Assembly: GCF_024519455.1 (NCBI RefSeq)
Contig: NZ_JALJRY010000008.1
Coordinates: 194,132 to 258,131 of the forward strand
Reading direction: 5' to 3'
From: Streptomyces sp. STR69
GTDB taxonomy: Bacteria > Actinomycetota > Actinomycetes > Streptomycetales > Streptomycetaceae
DNA: 64,000 nt
Position numbers and translations under genes: made by a program. Shown here in pieces: positions 16,119 through 25,088 of this stretch. The notes below the pieces were generated by a model, which did no database searches, had not been told where the DNA came from, and worked only from the letters and a program-made list of their open reading frames with translations. Numbering within the stretch: position 1 is the first letter of the stretch; every line of letters begins with the position of its first letter.

Positions 16119-17348
16119 ATGATGCACGCGACGATCGACTACGCGGCGGTGTTCCAGGGGCTGCCCGGGATGGTGGCGCTGCTGACACCCGACCTGGTGT
16201 ACGCGGACGCCAACGAGGAGTTCCTGCGCATGTCCGGCCGCACCCGCGAGCAGGTCGTCGGCCGTTTCCTCTTCGACGTCTTCCCCGACAACCCGGACGA
16301 CCACGCCGCCACCGGCATGCGCAACCTGGAGACTTCGCTGCGTCGCGTCATCGCCACCGGTGAGCGCGACACCATGGCCCTCCAGCGGTACGACGTCGAG
16401 TCCGCGGCCTGCCCCGGGCAGTGGGAGGAGCGCTACTGGAGCCCGGTCAACACACCGCTCCTCGATCCGGACGGCAAGGTGGTGCTGCTGGTCCACCGGG
16501 TCGAGGAGGTCACCGAGCTGATCCGGGCCCGCGGCGGCTCCGGCGGCGGTCGCACCCGGGTGCTGGAGGCCGAGCTGTACACCCGTGCCCGCGAACTGCA
16601 GGAGGTCAACGAACGACTGCGCGGCGCCCACGCCCGTGAACGCGAGGTCGCCCTCGCCCTCCAGGAGGCGATGCTGCCCACCCGCCGACAGAGCACGAGC
16701 CACCAGATCGCCGTCCGCTACCGGCCCGCCGTCGGTTCCTTGAACGTGTGCGGAGACTGGTACGACGTGGTCGACCTGGTCGGCGGCAACCGTATCGGTG
16801 TGTCCGTGGGGGACGTCGTAGGCCACGGCCTGGCCGCCGCCGGCGTCATGGGCCAGCTGCGCAGCGCCCTCACCGCCACCTCCCGGGTCGCGGACGGCCC
16901 CGCCCAGGCCCTCGACATCCTGGGCCGCTACGCCAACGTCGTCGACGGTGCCGAATCCGCCACCGTCGTCACCACCTTCGTCGACTTCGACGACCACACC
17001 ATCACCTACAGCAGCGCCGGACACCCACCGCCCGTCCTGGTCCGTCCCGACGGCCGCGTGGAATTCCTCGACCGGGCCACCGACCCGCCCCTCGACGCCC
17101 GCCCCGCCCCGACGCCCAGACCGCAGGCCGAAACCACGTTCACACCCGGCACCACCCTGGCCCTCTACACCGACGGCCTGATCGAACGCCGCCACGAGGA
17201 CATCGACAGAGGCCTGATCCGCCTCGCCGACTCCCTCGTCCGCCACCGCGACACCGACCCCGAAGCCCTCGCCGACGCCGTACTCCTCGAACTCCTCCCG
17301 CACGGCGGCGCCACCGACGACACGGCCCTGATCATCGTCCGACTGTGA
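16119..17348 (+). CDS. PAS-domain PP2C/SpoIIE-type Ser/Thr phosphatase
   Basis: About 409 aa. N-terminal PAS sensor (DYAAVFQGLPGMVALLTPDLVYADANEEFL), a coiled-coil linker (LYTRARELQEVNERLRGAHAR), then a PPM/SpoIIE phosphatase with CGDWYDVV, SVGDVVGHGLAAA, SSAGHPPPV, LYTDGLIE and a terminal TDDTALIIVRL. The ATG at 16119 follows GGCAGGG; GTG 16092 and ATG 16104 are in-frame alternatives. It probably acts on an anti-sigma antagonist. It is the second member of this class within 5 kb. Confidence 0.88.
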   Translation: MMHATIDYAAVFQGLPGMVALLTPDLVYADANEEFLRMSGRTREQVVGRFLFDVFPDNPDDHAATGMRNLETSLRRVIATGERDTMALQRYDVESAACPGQWEERYWSPVNTPLLDPDGKVVLLVHRVEEVTELIRARGGSGGGRTRVLEAELYTRARELQEVNERLRGAHAREREVALALQEAMLPTRRQSTSHQIAVRYRPAVGSLNVCGDWYDVVDLVGGNRIGVSVGDVVGHGLAAAGVMGQLRSALTATSRVADGPAQALDILGRYANVVDGAESATVVTTFVDFDDHTITYSSAGHPPPVLVRPDGRVEFLDRATDPPLDARPAPTPRPQAETTFTPGTTLALYTDGLIERRHEDIDRGLIRLADSLVRHRDTDPEALADAVLLELLPHGGATDDTALIIVRL

Positions 17349-17372
17349 CGACCGGCGGCAGGGCGATCCCGG

Positions 17373-20318
17373 TCATACGACGATGCAGGTCAGCGCCGCC
17401 CACAGCAGGGGCGAGTGCTCGATACGGCCGTCCGCGCGCCAGCGGTCGAGCTGCTCGCGCTGCCAGCGGCCGAGCCGGTGCACGGGGTCCTCGTGCTCGT
17501 GCGCCGCGTCGACCGCGACGATCGCCTCCGACAACGGGCGTACGGAGTCCGGCAGTTGGGCCAGCCGATGGAAGGCGAAGCTGGTCGGCAGCACCCAGCG
17601 GGTGGCGGTGACCAACTCCGCACCGTTGTGCAGCATCGCCGTCGCGGGCCCGAACGACTCGGCGAACCGCAGATCACCGCCGCTCTCACAGCCGATCAGG
17701 GCGACACGGGCCGGCGCCGGCCAGATCCGCGCGCCCGGCTCGCCGTCCACGCGCAGCGGGAGCGTCCCCAGCAGCAGATCCTTGGCCGACAGCGGCCGAT
17801 GCGTGCGCACCGCCTCGGCCAGACCGACGGTCTCCGCGGTGCAGGACAGGTGCAGTGTGCCGTCCTCGCTCTGCCCGCCCTCGACCGGCGCACCGCTGAC
17901 ATGCCCGACGTACAGCAGCCTGCGGGCGCCCTTGCGGAGCACACCGCTCAGCCAGTCCCGGTCCAGGTCGGTACGGCGGAAGGCCTCCGCCGGGGTCGCG
18001 ACGGACGGTACGACGCCGCCCGCGTCGAGATGGCGCCGGACCAGCGACAGCAGTTCGGGGTCGGAGCCGAGCGGCCCGAGCACCGAACCGAGCGGGGAGT
18101 CGGCGCGGAAGCCGGGGACACGGGGGTCGAGGACGAGAACGACAGGGCCCGTGTCCGCGCGCTGTGTCGCTGCGGCCGACGGATTTCGTGGCCGTACCGA
18201 CGCCGGTGCGGTGGTCACCACGTCCGCCAGGTCGATGAGCCGGACATCGTCGTCGTCGACGGCGAGCAGCTCCCAGGGGACCTGGGCGACCCGGGGCGAC
18301 GGCTGGATCCGTACCAGCGGACGGCCCGCCCGCTCCGACACCTGACGTATCTGCGCCGTCAGCCCCTCCGGCCACAGCGCCTCGGCCAGTGTCCGTGCGA
18401 GCCGCCCCTCGCTGTCGTGTTCGGCCAGCGCGCCCGTGAACGCCCGCCGCATCCCCTCCGTCCCGGCATCCGCTCCCGGCAGGGCATCGGAGAGCGCGCG
18501 GACCGCCCGGTCGACCTCGTCGCCGGGGCCGTGCCCCGTGCCGAACCCCCGGGCCCCGCCGGCCCAGGTCCAGGTCATGAACAGATCACCGGCGTCGGCC
18601 AGCCGGATCTGGACCACCGGGCGGCTCGTCATGTCGTCGGTGATCCAGAACGGCACCTCCTCCGCGTCCACGATCGGCCGCCGGTAACGGAACTCGGCCG
18701 CCGCGATGTACTCCTGGAGCGCGACGCGTCCCGGGCCCGACTGCGCCGACATCCGCACCTTCGGCGGCGGCGAGACCCGCAGTCCGGCGGAGGCGGCGGC
18801 CTCGGCGGCCACCCCACCGAGGGTCATCGTGCCGTTCGCGTGCCCGTACGTTTTCATGGCCGCATTCGGGAAGACCGACGCGAGGTCCTCAACCGGAACG
18901 GAGGCCGGGGCGGAAGTCGGGGCGGAAGTCGGGGCGGAAGTCGGGCTCGGATTCAGGGCCAACGAAGCGCCCGCGCAACGGTGTTCGGCCAGTTCGAAGA
19001 GCAGCCCCTGGTCCTGTCGGCGGATCACCAGACGGAACACCAGCTCTACGGCGTCCTCGGCGAGCCGCAGCCACTCATTGCGCGCGTGGGCGGTGGCGAA
19101 GTCGTAGCGAGCCGCCTCCAGGGCCAGCGCGGCGGGCAGCGCGAGGGAGAGCGCGTTGTCGATGGACTCCCGCTCCCGGTCGCCGTGGTCGGTCCGGTTC
19201 AGGTTGTCCTCAAGGGTGCGTGCGAGCATGAGGTCGACCTGCGCGCACCGTTCGTACACCTCCCGTTCCTGGTACACGTCCCGGGCTTCCTGTGCCAGCC
19301 GCTTCATCTCGTCGATGTCGCCCCGGGCGTAGGCGTGCTGGGCGCCCAGCAGCATGCTGTCGGCGGCGGCGATCGAGGCACCGAGCCGTTCGAACCGCTC
19401 CAGGCTCGCCGCCAACAGGCCCTCCGCGCCGCTGTCGTCGCCGCGCTGACCGGCGAGGAAGGCACGCGCCTGTTCGCAGACCGCGAGGTCGCCGGACCAC
19501 CCCTGCCGCTCGAAGAACGCGGACGCCTCCGCGAACAGCCGCTCCGCCAGGTCGAGTTCGCCCTGATGCAGCGCGGCGTACGCCCGGTGCGCCAGCAGTG
19601 TCTGCTGCTCACCGGTGTCCCCCGACAACCGGAAGCGCTCCTCGGCGCGCGCGAAATGGTCCTCGGCCGCGTCGAAGCGGCCGGTCGACGCGCAGATCAT
19701 GCCGAGGGCGACCAGCAGTCGCGGGATGGTCTCCACCGCCGTCTCCGGCGTGGTCGACAGCAGCGCCGACGCCTGTTCCTCGGCGGCTCCCCAAGCACCC
19801 CGGTCCATCAGCAAGTGCACCCGGTTCAGGCCGAGTTCGGAGGTGCGCAAGCCATCGGGGTCGTCGAACTCGGGCAGCCTGAGCGCCGCCTCGTCGAGAC
19901 AGTCCAGCGCCTCGTCCAAGTGCCCGGTCCTGCGCAGCAGATCGGACCTGGCGATCAGCGTCCGCAGCACCAGCTCCAGCCACAGCTGACGTCCGCGCGG
20001 CCCCATCGGCGCCGACGCGATGCCGTCGAGCAGAACGTGGGACCGGTCGATGGCGTCCTGCGCCGCCCCAAAGTCCGTGGCGGCGAGCTGGACACTCGCC
20101 ACGTTCGCCAGCAGGTGCGCGCGCAGGAACCGTACGTCGGGCGAGTCCTCAAGGGACTCGGCCAGCGTGAGCAACTCCTCGTAGACGGCCAGCGCGGCGG
20201 CGACTTCGGCCTTGAGGTGATGTTCCTCGGCCCGGGCCAGAGCGCTGTCGAACGGTTCACCGTAGAGCGGTGTCACCGTACCGGCGCCGTCCGGCGTGTC
20301 GTCTTCCTGGTCCGGCAT
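17373..20318 (-). CDS. TPR-CHAT caspase-like protease, 981 aa
   Basis: Large cytoplasmic protein and last gene of a three-gene operon. Residues about 10-430 are alpha-helical tetratricopeptide-type repeats (patterns such as AVYEELLTLAESLED, FDAAEDHFARAEERFR, LDLAERLFAEASAFFER). A low-complexity linker near 459-471 is made by three 12-bp repeats (TSAP x3). The C-terminal third is a CHAT peptidase with both catalytic residues in place: His806 in LLYVGHVSG and Cys877 in ALIGCESGG, spaced as in the family, followed by ELVTATRWVLP. CHAT proteases paired with TPRs act in bacterial conflict and cell-death systems such as Csx29. The start is 3 nt after the stop of the preceding gene. Substrate unknown. 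Confidence 0.9.
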   Translation of the reverse strand: MPDQEDDTPDGAGTVTPLYGEPFDSALARAEEHHLKAEVAAALAVYEELLTLAESLEDSPDVRFLRAHLLANVASVQLAATDFGAAQDAIDRSHVLLDGIASAPMGPRGRQLWLELVLRTLIARSDLLRRTGHLDEALDCLDEAALRLPEFDDPDGLRTSELGLNRVHLLMDRGAWGAAEEQASALLSTTPETAVETIPRLLVALGMICASTGRFDAAEDHFARAEERFRLSGDTGEQQTLLAHRAYAALHQGELDLAERLFAEASAFFERQGWSGDLAVCEQARAFLAGQRGDDSGAEGLLAASLERFERLGASIAAADSMLLGAQHAYARGDIDEMKRLAQEARDVYQEREVYERCAQVDLMLARTLEDNLNRTDHGDRERESIDNALSLALPAALALEAARYDFATAHARNEWLRLAEDAVELVFRLVIRRQDQGLLFELAEHRCAGASLALNPSPTSAPTSAPTSAPASVPVEDLASVFPNAAMKTYGHANGTMTLGGVAAEAAASAGLRVSPPPKVRMSAQSGPGRVALQEYIAAAEFRYRRPIVDAEEVPFWITDDMTSRPVVQIRLADAGDLFMTWTWAGGARGFGTGHGPGDEVDRAVRALSDALPGADAGTEGMRRAFTGALAEHDSEGRLARTLAEALWPEGLTAQIRQVSERAGRPLVRIQPSPRVAQVPWELLAVDDDDVRLIDLADVVTTAPASVRPRNPSAAATQRADTGPVVLVLDPRVPGFRADSPLGSVLGPLGSDPELLSLVRRHLDAGGVVPSVATPAEAFRRTDLDRDWLSGVLRKGARRLLYVGHVSGAPVEGGQSEDGTLHLSCTAETVGLAEAVRTHRPLSAKDLLLGTLPLRVDGEPGARIWPAPARVALIGCESGGDLRFAESFGPATAMLHNGAELVTATRWVLPTSFAFHRLAQLPDSVRPLSEAIVAVDAAHEHEDPVHRLGRWQREQLDRWRADGRIEHSPLLWAALTCIVV
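18907..18942. repeat. Three perfect 12-bp repeats in the CHAT gene linker
   Basis: GGGGCGGAAGTC three times in tandem. In the protein it gives TSAP repeats between the TPR and CHAT halves. Length variation between strains is likely. Confidence 0.9.
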
Positions 20319-20321
20319 CCG

Positions 20322-21584
20322 TCAGTAGTCCTCATCGATGGTGGCGGCGGCGATCTCGGCGAGGAACGGTGCGGAGGAACTGCCGTGCGGCAGCGCGTCG
20401 TACGCGACAGGCTGTGCCGCCGCCGCGAGGCGCCGCCGGACCAGTGTGCGGACCGCGTCGCGTTCGGCACCGGTTTCCGGACCCGGTCCGGGGTCGAAAC
20501 CGGGCAGCAGTACGCCGAGTTCGACGCGCGGCCGGGTCTCGTCGGCCGGTAGGTCCAGGTCCGCCCGGCCGGTCCACATGTCGTCCCGCCTGGCGAGGAC
20601 GACCCGTTTCCGCGGACCGTCGTTCACCCGGACCTCCGCCGCGAGGGGTGCACCGCTCGCGGGTGCCGCGCTGTGGGCGACGACGTCGACCTCGAACTGT
20701 CGTCGCGCGCCGAGTGCGCGGGCGGTCCAGGACACCGCGGCCTCGGAGGCGTCGACGAGCCCGGGCGGATAGCGGCGCCAGTCGTTGGTCCCCGAGCCCC
20801 GGGCGATCAACCGGCCGCCGGCGACGAGCAGTTCGCCCGCCGCGAGGGCGTAGCCGTCGGACCGGTCGAACAGCGCGCCGGGGGCCGGCGGAGCGGCCGC
20901 CGGACCGGGCCGGTCCAGGAGCAAGCGCAGTCGGCGCAGTTCAGGGCCGTCCAGACCGGCGCCGTCCGCCGCGTCGTCGATCAGCCGCAGCACGCTCTCC
21001 AACCGGCGTGCCGTGTCCGTCGAGGACCCCGGTGCCGCGCGCCACCACTGGATCAGCGGGTCGAGGGCGGCCCGGTGGTCCTCGATCAGCTGGGCCGCGC
21101 AGTCGTCGGGCTGGTCGCCGGAGTCACCGAAGCCGTCACCGCTGTCGAACAACTGCTGGCACCGATGGGTCAGCGCCGCCAACTCCAGCCCCAGTACGTC
21201 CGGTTGGAGCGCCGGTATGCCGTCGAGGTGTGAGGCCGGCCACCAGCGGGCCGCCCAGTGCCCGAAACCGAGCCGGGCGGCGTCGGCCGCCAGGGTGGTC
21301 GGGTCCGCCCGCACTCGTACCTCGGCAGGCTCGCCCGTCGCGCAGGCCTGCACGGCCGCGGCGGCGCCCTCGCCGTAGACCGCCCACAGCCACTGCTGCG
21401 CCCGCCCCACGTCGTGGATCTCGGCGGCCGGCGGTCCCGAATTCCCGAGGACGGGCCAGGTCAGCACCGCTCCGGCGACGTCGAGCACCGCCACCGTGAA
21501 GTCGGGACCGGCACTGCCGACGGCGACCTGGACGATGCCCTCGTCGTCCCGCGTGACGCGGACATCCACGGGAGGCGGCGCCAT
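20322..21584 (-). CDS. Unrecognised protein of the CHAT operon, 420 aa
   Basis: No family recognised. There is no signal peptide or membrane helix. The N-terminal third looks beta-rich (VDVRVTRDDEGIVQVAVGSAG, FTVAVLDVAGAVLTWPV), the middle is helical (LRLIDDAADGAGLDGPELRRLRLLLD), and the C-terminal third is again beta-rich, ending with an acidic IAAATIDEDY. The ATG at 21584 overlaps the stop of the upstream gene (TGATG) and has GAGGAG before it, so the two are translationally coupled. It probably works with the CHAT protease as a sensor, adaptor or substrate. That role is inferred only from the operon. Confidence 0.75.
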   Translation of the reverse strand: MAPPPVDVRVTRDDEGIVQVAVGSAGPDFTVAVLDVAGAVLTWPVLGNSGPPAAEIHDVGRAQQWLWAVYGEGAAAAVQACATGEPAEVRVRADPTTLAADAARLGFGHWAARWWPASHLDGIPALQPDVLGLELAALTHRCQQLFDSGDGFGDSGDQPDDCAAQLIEDHRAALDPLIQWWRAAPGSSTDTARRLESVLRLIDDAADGAGLDGPELRRLRLLLDRPGPAAAPPAPGALFDRSDGYALAAGELLVAGGRLIARGSGTNDWRRYPPGLVDASEAAVSWTARALGARRQFEVDVVAHSAAPASGAPLAAEVRVNDGPRKRVVLARRDDMWTGRADLDLPADETRPRVELGVLLPGFDPGPGPETGAERDAVRTLVRRRLAAAAQPVAYDALPHGSSSAPFLAEIAAATIDEDY

Positions 21585-22990
21585 CACGCACTCCTCGACT
21601 CGGCCGCTTCGGCCACGGCGGATGGTGGCGCCGCAGGCGTCGACAGCGCGCGCAGCGCCGACCGGACCCTGGCCCGGTGGTCCATCATCACTGAGCGGGC
21701 GACCCCGTCGAGCACCGCCCAGGCCGCCGCGGTGTCCGCCAGCGGCGCGTCGCGGACGTCCCGTCCGTGCAGTCGCACCCACAACCGCCGCATGTAGGCG
21801 GCCCAGGGCGTACGAAGGTCCTGGGCGAGGGCGTCCAGGACGCCGCCGTCCGGATCGGGGCGGGGAGAGACGGTCATCCGGCGGGCGCGCAGGACCGAGG
21901 CCTCCCGACGCCAACGGCTGTTGACCGCCCGGTGTGCGGAGGTCCGTCCCGGCGCCGGTTCCCCGGTGCCCAGCGGGTCGAGACCGACGGCGAGACGGCC
22001 GCCGAGTACGACGGCGACGCGCAGGCTCTCGTCGCACAGACCGAGCGGAGCGCAGCTACGGCCGACCTCGCGCCGGACGAGTTCCGGGACCGTCGGCAGT
22101 TCCTCGCGCCGGGCCGAGGACTGGAGCACGACGAAGAGCCGCTCGAAGAGCGTGCGGTCCAGCGGCGCCGGGAGCGTGGCCGTCGAGGCACCCCGACCGA
22201 CCTGCGGACGCGGCGGCAACTGCCGCTCAGTCAGCCCCAGATGGGTCGGTAGATCCGCACGGCCCCAGAGCCTGTCCCCGCTCATGTCCGCCCACAGAGC
22301 GCGGCCGAACAGCTCACCGTCGCCCGCCTCGACCATGGCCCCGTACTCCGGTGAGTCCCGCGGCCCGTCCGGCCCGCCGCAGGCCTCCAGCACCTCGGCC
22401 GCCCGCGCGACCACCGCGGCCGTACCAGAGGTGGCAGCAGTCCGGCGGCTCTCCCATGCGAGGGCCAACTCCCTCTCAATACGCGCGTGTTGGGCGTCGT
22501 CGGCAAGGTGGCGCTTGAGCGCGTCCACCGTACGGCCGCCGTCCGAGTCCGCCACATCCTCGACCACGGCCCTGGCCAACGCGCCCGCGCCGCCGTCCGC
22601 ACCGGCGGCGGGCGCTCCGTGCTCGGCGGCGAGTTCGAAGCACCGCTGGAAATACAGGTCCTGCGGATTGCCCGCCACCACGCCCAGCGCCCGGCGGGTC
22701 CGCTTGAGCAGGGTGAACCACTGTGCCGTCGCGACCAGCCGCGCGCCGGACTCCCGTATCAGCGTTTCGAGTTGGGCGGCCGGCTCCGGCGCGAGGAAGT
22801 CGGCGGCGAGTTCGGGATGCAGGGCGGGCCGGACGACCAACGGCAGCAGGATCAGCTTGACGGTCCGGGTCAGCGGGGCGCCCCCGGGACCGCTGAGCGG
22901 TTCAAGACCCGGCCCGAGAGCGCGCCAGGAGCCGTCGATGACCATGGCGCGCGGACGGCGCGCGTCGGTCGACTGGCTCGGAAGCGGCAT
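21584..22990 (-). CDS. Unrecognised first protein of the CHAT operon, 468 aa
   Basis: No family recognised. It is mainly helical and rich in Ala, Arg and Leu, with no membrane helix or signal peptide. Recognisable stretches are VKLILLPLVVRPALHPELAA near the N-terminus, ERLFVVLQSSARREELPTVP in the middle and WAAYMRRLWVRLHGRDVRDA near the end. A short intergenic promoter region of about 126 bp separates it from the divergent 140-aa gene at 23117. The one-base stop/start overlap with the next gene marks this as the head of a dedicated operon ending in the CHAT protease. Confidence 0.75.
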   Translation of the reverse strand: MPLPSQSTDARRPRAMVIDGSWRALGPGLEPLSGPGGAPLTRTVKLILLPLVVRPALHPELAADFLAPEPAAQLETLIRESGARLVATAQWFTLLKRTRRALGVVAGNPQDLYFQRCFELAAEHGAPAAGADGGAGALARAVVEDVADSDGGRTVDALKRHLADDAQHARIERELALAWESRRTAATSGTAAVVARAAEVLEACGGPDGPRDSPEYGAMVEAGDGELFGRALWADMSGDRLWGRADLPTHLGLTERQLPPRPQVGRGASTATLPAPLDRTLFERLFVVLQSSARREELPTVPELVRREVGRSCAPLGLCDESLRVAVVLGGRLAVGLDPLGTGEPAPGRTSAHRAVNSRWRREASVLRARRMTVSPRPDPDGGVLDALAQDLRTPWAAYMRRLWVRLHGRDVRDAPLADTAAAWAVLDGVARSVMMDHRARVRSALRALSTPAAPPSAVAEAAESRSA

Positions 22991-23116
22991 GTCAGGAGGG
23001 TACGTCGTCCCGGATCGGGCGGTCGAACCTGGGATCGGTAGGCGAACGGGAGCACCTAGCGTCCACAGGGACAGCGGGAACCACGGGACACCACCCGATC
23101 AGAAGGAGGAACCGTC

Positions 23117-23539
23117 ATGGGACTCTTCGGACGTCGCAAGAGCCGCGAGGAGCGGGCCGCGGACATCGCGGCACAGGTGGCCGGCGGCAAGGGCTTCTAC
23201 GGCCGCAGCACCCGCGCCTTTCTCGGCAAGGAGGACTTCGCCAGGGTCCAGGAGTCGATGGGGGCGTACAACTCCGGCCTTGGCGTGCAGCAGTTGCTCG
23301 CGGCGGGAGCGCCGACCACGTCCGCCGTCGTGCTGTCGATCGGCGACACCGGCCAACTGATCAACCACGACCCGGTCGTCGACCTGGTCCTCAAGCCGTC
23401 CGGCAGCGCCGAGCAGATCACCCTGCGGGCCATCGTCTCCAAGCTGCGGATCCCCCGCACCGGCGACGAGGTGCTGCTGGTCGCGGACCCCGCCCGGCCG
23501 GGTGCCTACCTCTACGCCGGGGACGGTACGACCCCGTGA
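23117..23539 (+). CDS. Conserved hypothetical protein, 140 aa
   Basis: Basic N-terminus (MGLFGRRKSREERAADIAAQ), then a compact mixed domain with TSAVVLSIGDTGQLINHDPVVDLVL and a C-terminal beta segment TGDEVLLVADPARPGAYLY. No signal peptide or membrane helix. AGAAGGAGG precedes the ATG. It is divergent from the CHAT operon and upstream of the membrane protein at 23673, and may belong functionally to either. The family is not recognised. Confidence 0.75.
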   Translation: MGLFGRRKSREERAADIAAQVAGGKGFYGRSTRAFLGKEDFARVQESMGAYNSGLGVQQLLAAGAPTTSAVVLSIGDTGQLINHDPVVDLVLKPSGSAEQITLRAIVSKLRIPRTGDEVLLVADPARPGAYLYAGDGTTP

Positions 23540-23672
23540 CGCCACCACCCCGCCCTGTGCGGGGGCCTCCGGTGCAAGGCGGTGGTCGACCCGGCCGGCG
23601 GGCGTTTCCGGGTCGAGTTGTGAGCATTTTCAGCGAGGCGAGTCCACAGAGGACAGGAACGGAGGCCAGGCC

Positions 23673-25088
23673 GTGCGTAGCCGTACCGGTGTCTTCATCG
23701 GCAATCTGCTGTTCGCCGCGCTCTGCTGTTGTACGGGCCCGTTCTTCCTTGCGATCGGTTACTCCGCCTGGGACGAGGACCCCGGCTGGGGCTGGCCGGT
23801 TGCCGTGGCGGCGGCCGGGGCGGCCATCACGCTCGCGATCCCCGTCTCCGCGATCATCTTCACGCGGAACGAGTTTCCCGGGATCACGCGAAGGGACCGA
23901 CTGAAGGGCGGGGGCTTCCCGTACCGGGACGACACCTTCGTGCTGTTGGCGCCCCGGTCCCAACAGGGCTCGCCGCAGGCGCGGTTGATGCGGGCGGACG
24001 TACTGGAGGCATCCCTGGTCCGGTACAACCCGGACGGCGAGTCGGCCTTCACCACCCATGTGGGCAACTACACCCCCGACGAGTTCACACCGCTGATCGG
24101 ACTGAGACTGCGGGTGCACGACACCGAGGAGACCGACAACGGGACCGACGGGACCGGGGACTTCGAGGTCACGGGCGAGTGGCGGGTGCCGTCCGTGTGC
24201 CTGTCGGCGATCACGGCGGGCCGTCTGGTCGTGCTCGTCGAGCCGGCCGTTCCAGGGGCGCGGCGAGCCGTCACGCCCGAATGGCCGCGCAGCGCCCTGC
24301 TGGCGGGCACGAGAACCTCCCGGTTGATCGATCTCGAAGGCCGCTCGGCCGAGGTGACCCGGCGCTCGGGCCGCCAGCTCCAGCAGATGCGGATCTCGCG
24401 GGAGGCCGGAGGCGTCGTCATGACCGGCGACACGATCGACCTGCGGAAGCTGGACCCGTACACGGCGGCACGCTACGCCGCCCTGGCCGACCGGTACCGT
24501 GCCTGCCCCGAGGCCCAGGCGCCGGTGACCGAGCCGGGTGAGGAGTCGCGTCGACTGGCGGATCAACTCCCGGGTGATGAAGGTGAGTTCGGATGGGTCG
24601 GCCGCCGTTGGTCGCGGCGCGCAGGGGTGCTGGTGCGCGCCCGCTTCCTGGAGATGCGCGGCAGGACCACCTTCCAGGACCACGGCCCGGTCCTCGACAC
24701 GGTCCTGCGCATCCAACCGGCGGACGGCACACCCCCGTTCGACGCCGCCCGGCGGCTGACGGTGCCGATGAACTATCTGACGGTCCTCCACCGGACCAAG
24801 GAAGTCGTCCTCGTCGCCGGCCCGAACGGCCGCTCGTACGTGGTCGACTGGGCCCGCAGCAACCTCCTCGCGGGCGTCACCACGGCCAGGGTCATCGCCC
24901 CGGACGGCGGGGAACTCCCCGTGGCGGGACGCCCCGACCTCATCTGGGCCCTGATGAACCTGCTGGTGTCCCAGGGCCTTTCGGTCACGACGCCCGTCCT
25001 GGACCTCCGCAAGCGCCGCCTGAGCAGGGTGGCGGACGTGGTGACGCGGGTCGTGCGGGACCACGCCGACCCCCGCACCTGTGCATGA
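23673..25088 (+). CDS. Membrane-anchored hypothetical protein, 471 aa
   Basis: Two closely spaced N-terminal membrane helices (IGNLLFAALCCCTGPFFLAIGY and VAVAAAGAAITLAIPVSAIIF), then a soluble part of about 400 residues that looks like a duplicated domain: LIGLRLRVHDTEE and PVLDTVLRIQPAD open each half, and SALLAGTRTSRLIDLEG parallels SNLLAGVTTARVIAPDG. GGAGG precedes the GTG at 23673. The stop overlaps the start of the mftR gene (ATGA), so the two are coupled. No function recognised. Confidence 0.8.
   Translation: MRSRTGVFIGNLLFAALCCCTGPFFLAIGYSAWDEDPGWGWPVAVAAAGAAITLAIPVSAIIFTRNEFPGITRRDRLKGGGFPYRDDTFVLLAPRSQQGSPQARLMRADVLEASLVRYNPDGESAFTTHVGNYTPDEFTPLIGLRLRVHDTEETDNGTDGTGDFEVTGEWRVPSVCLSAITAGRLVVLVEPAVPGARRAVTPEWPRSALLAGTRTSRLIDLEGRSAEVTRRSGRQLQQMRISREAGGVVMTGDTIDLRKLDPYTAARYAALADRYRACPEAQAPVTEPGEESRRLADQLPGDEGEFGWVGRRWSRRAGVLVRARFLEMRGRTTFQDHGPVLDTVLRIQPADGTPPFDAARRLTVPMNYLTVLHRTKEVVLVAGPNGRSYVVDWARSNLLAGVTTARVIAPDGGELPVAGRPDLIWALMNLLVSQGLSVTTPVLDLRKRRLSRVADVVTRVVRDHADPRTCA

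Noticed and set aside
18907..18942. Short tandem repeats considered as a CRISPR seed
   Set aside because: Three contiguous 12-bp units without spacers, in frame inside the CHAT gene; no array or cas genes are present.
17415..20552. 1045-codon open frame on the plus strand
   Set aside because: It is antisense to the CHAT gene, Arg/Gly/Pro-rich, and has no recognisable domain; long shadow frames are expected at this GC content.
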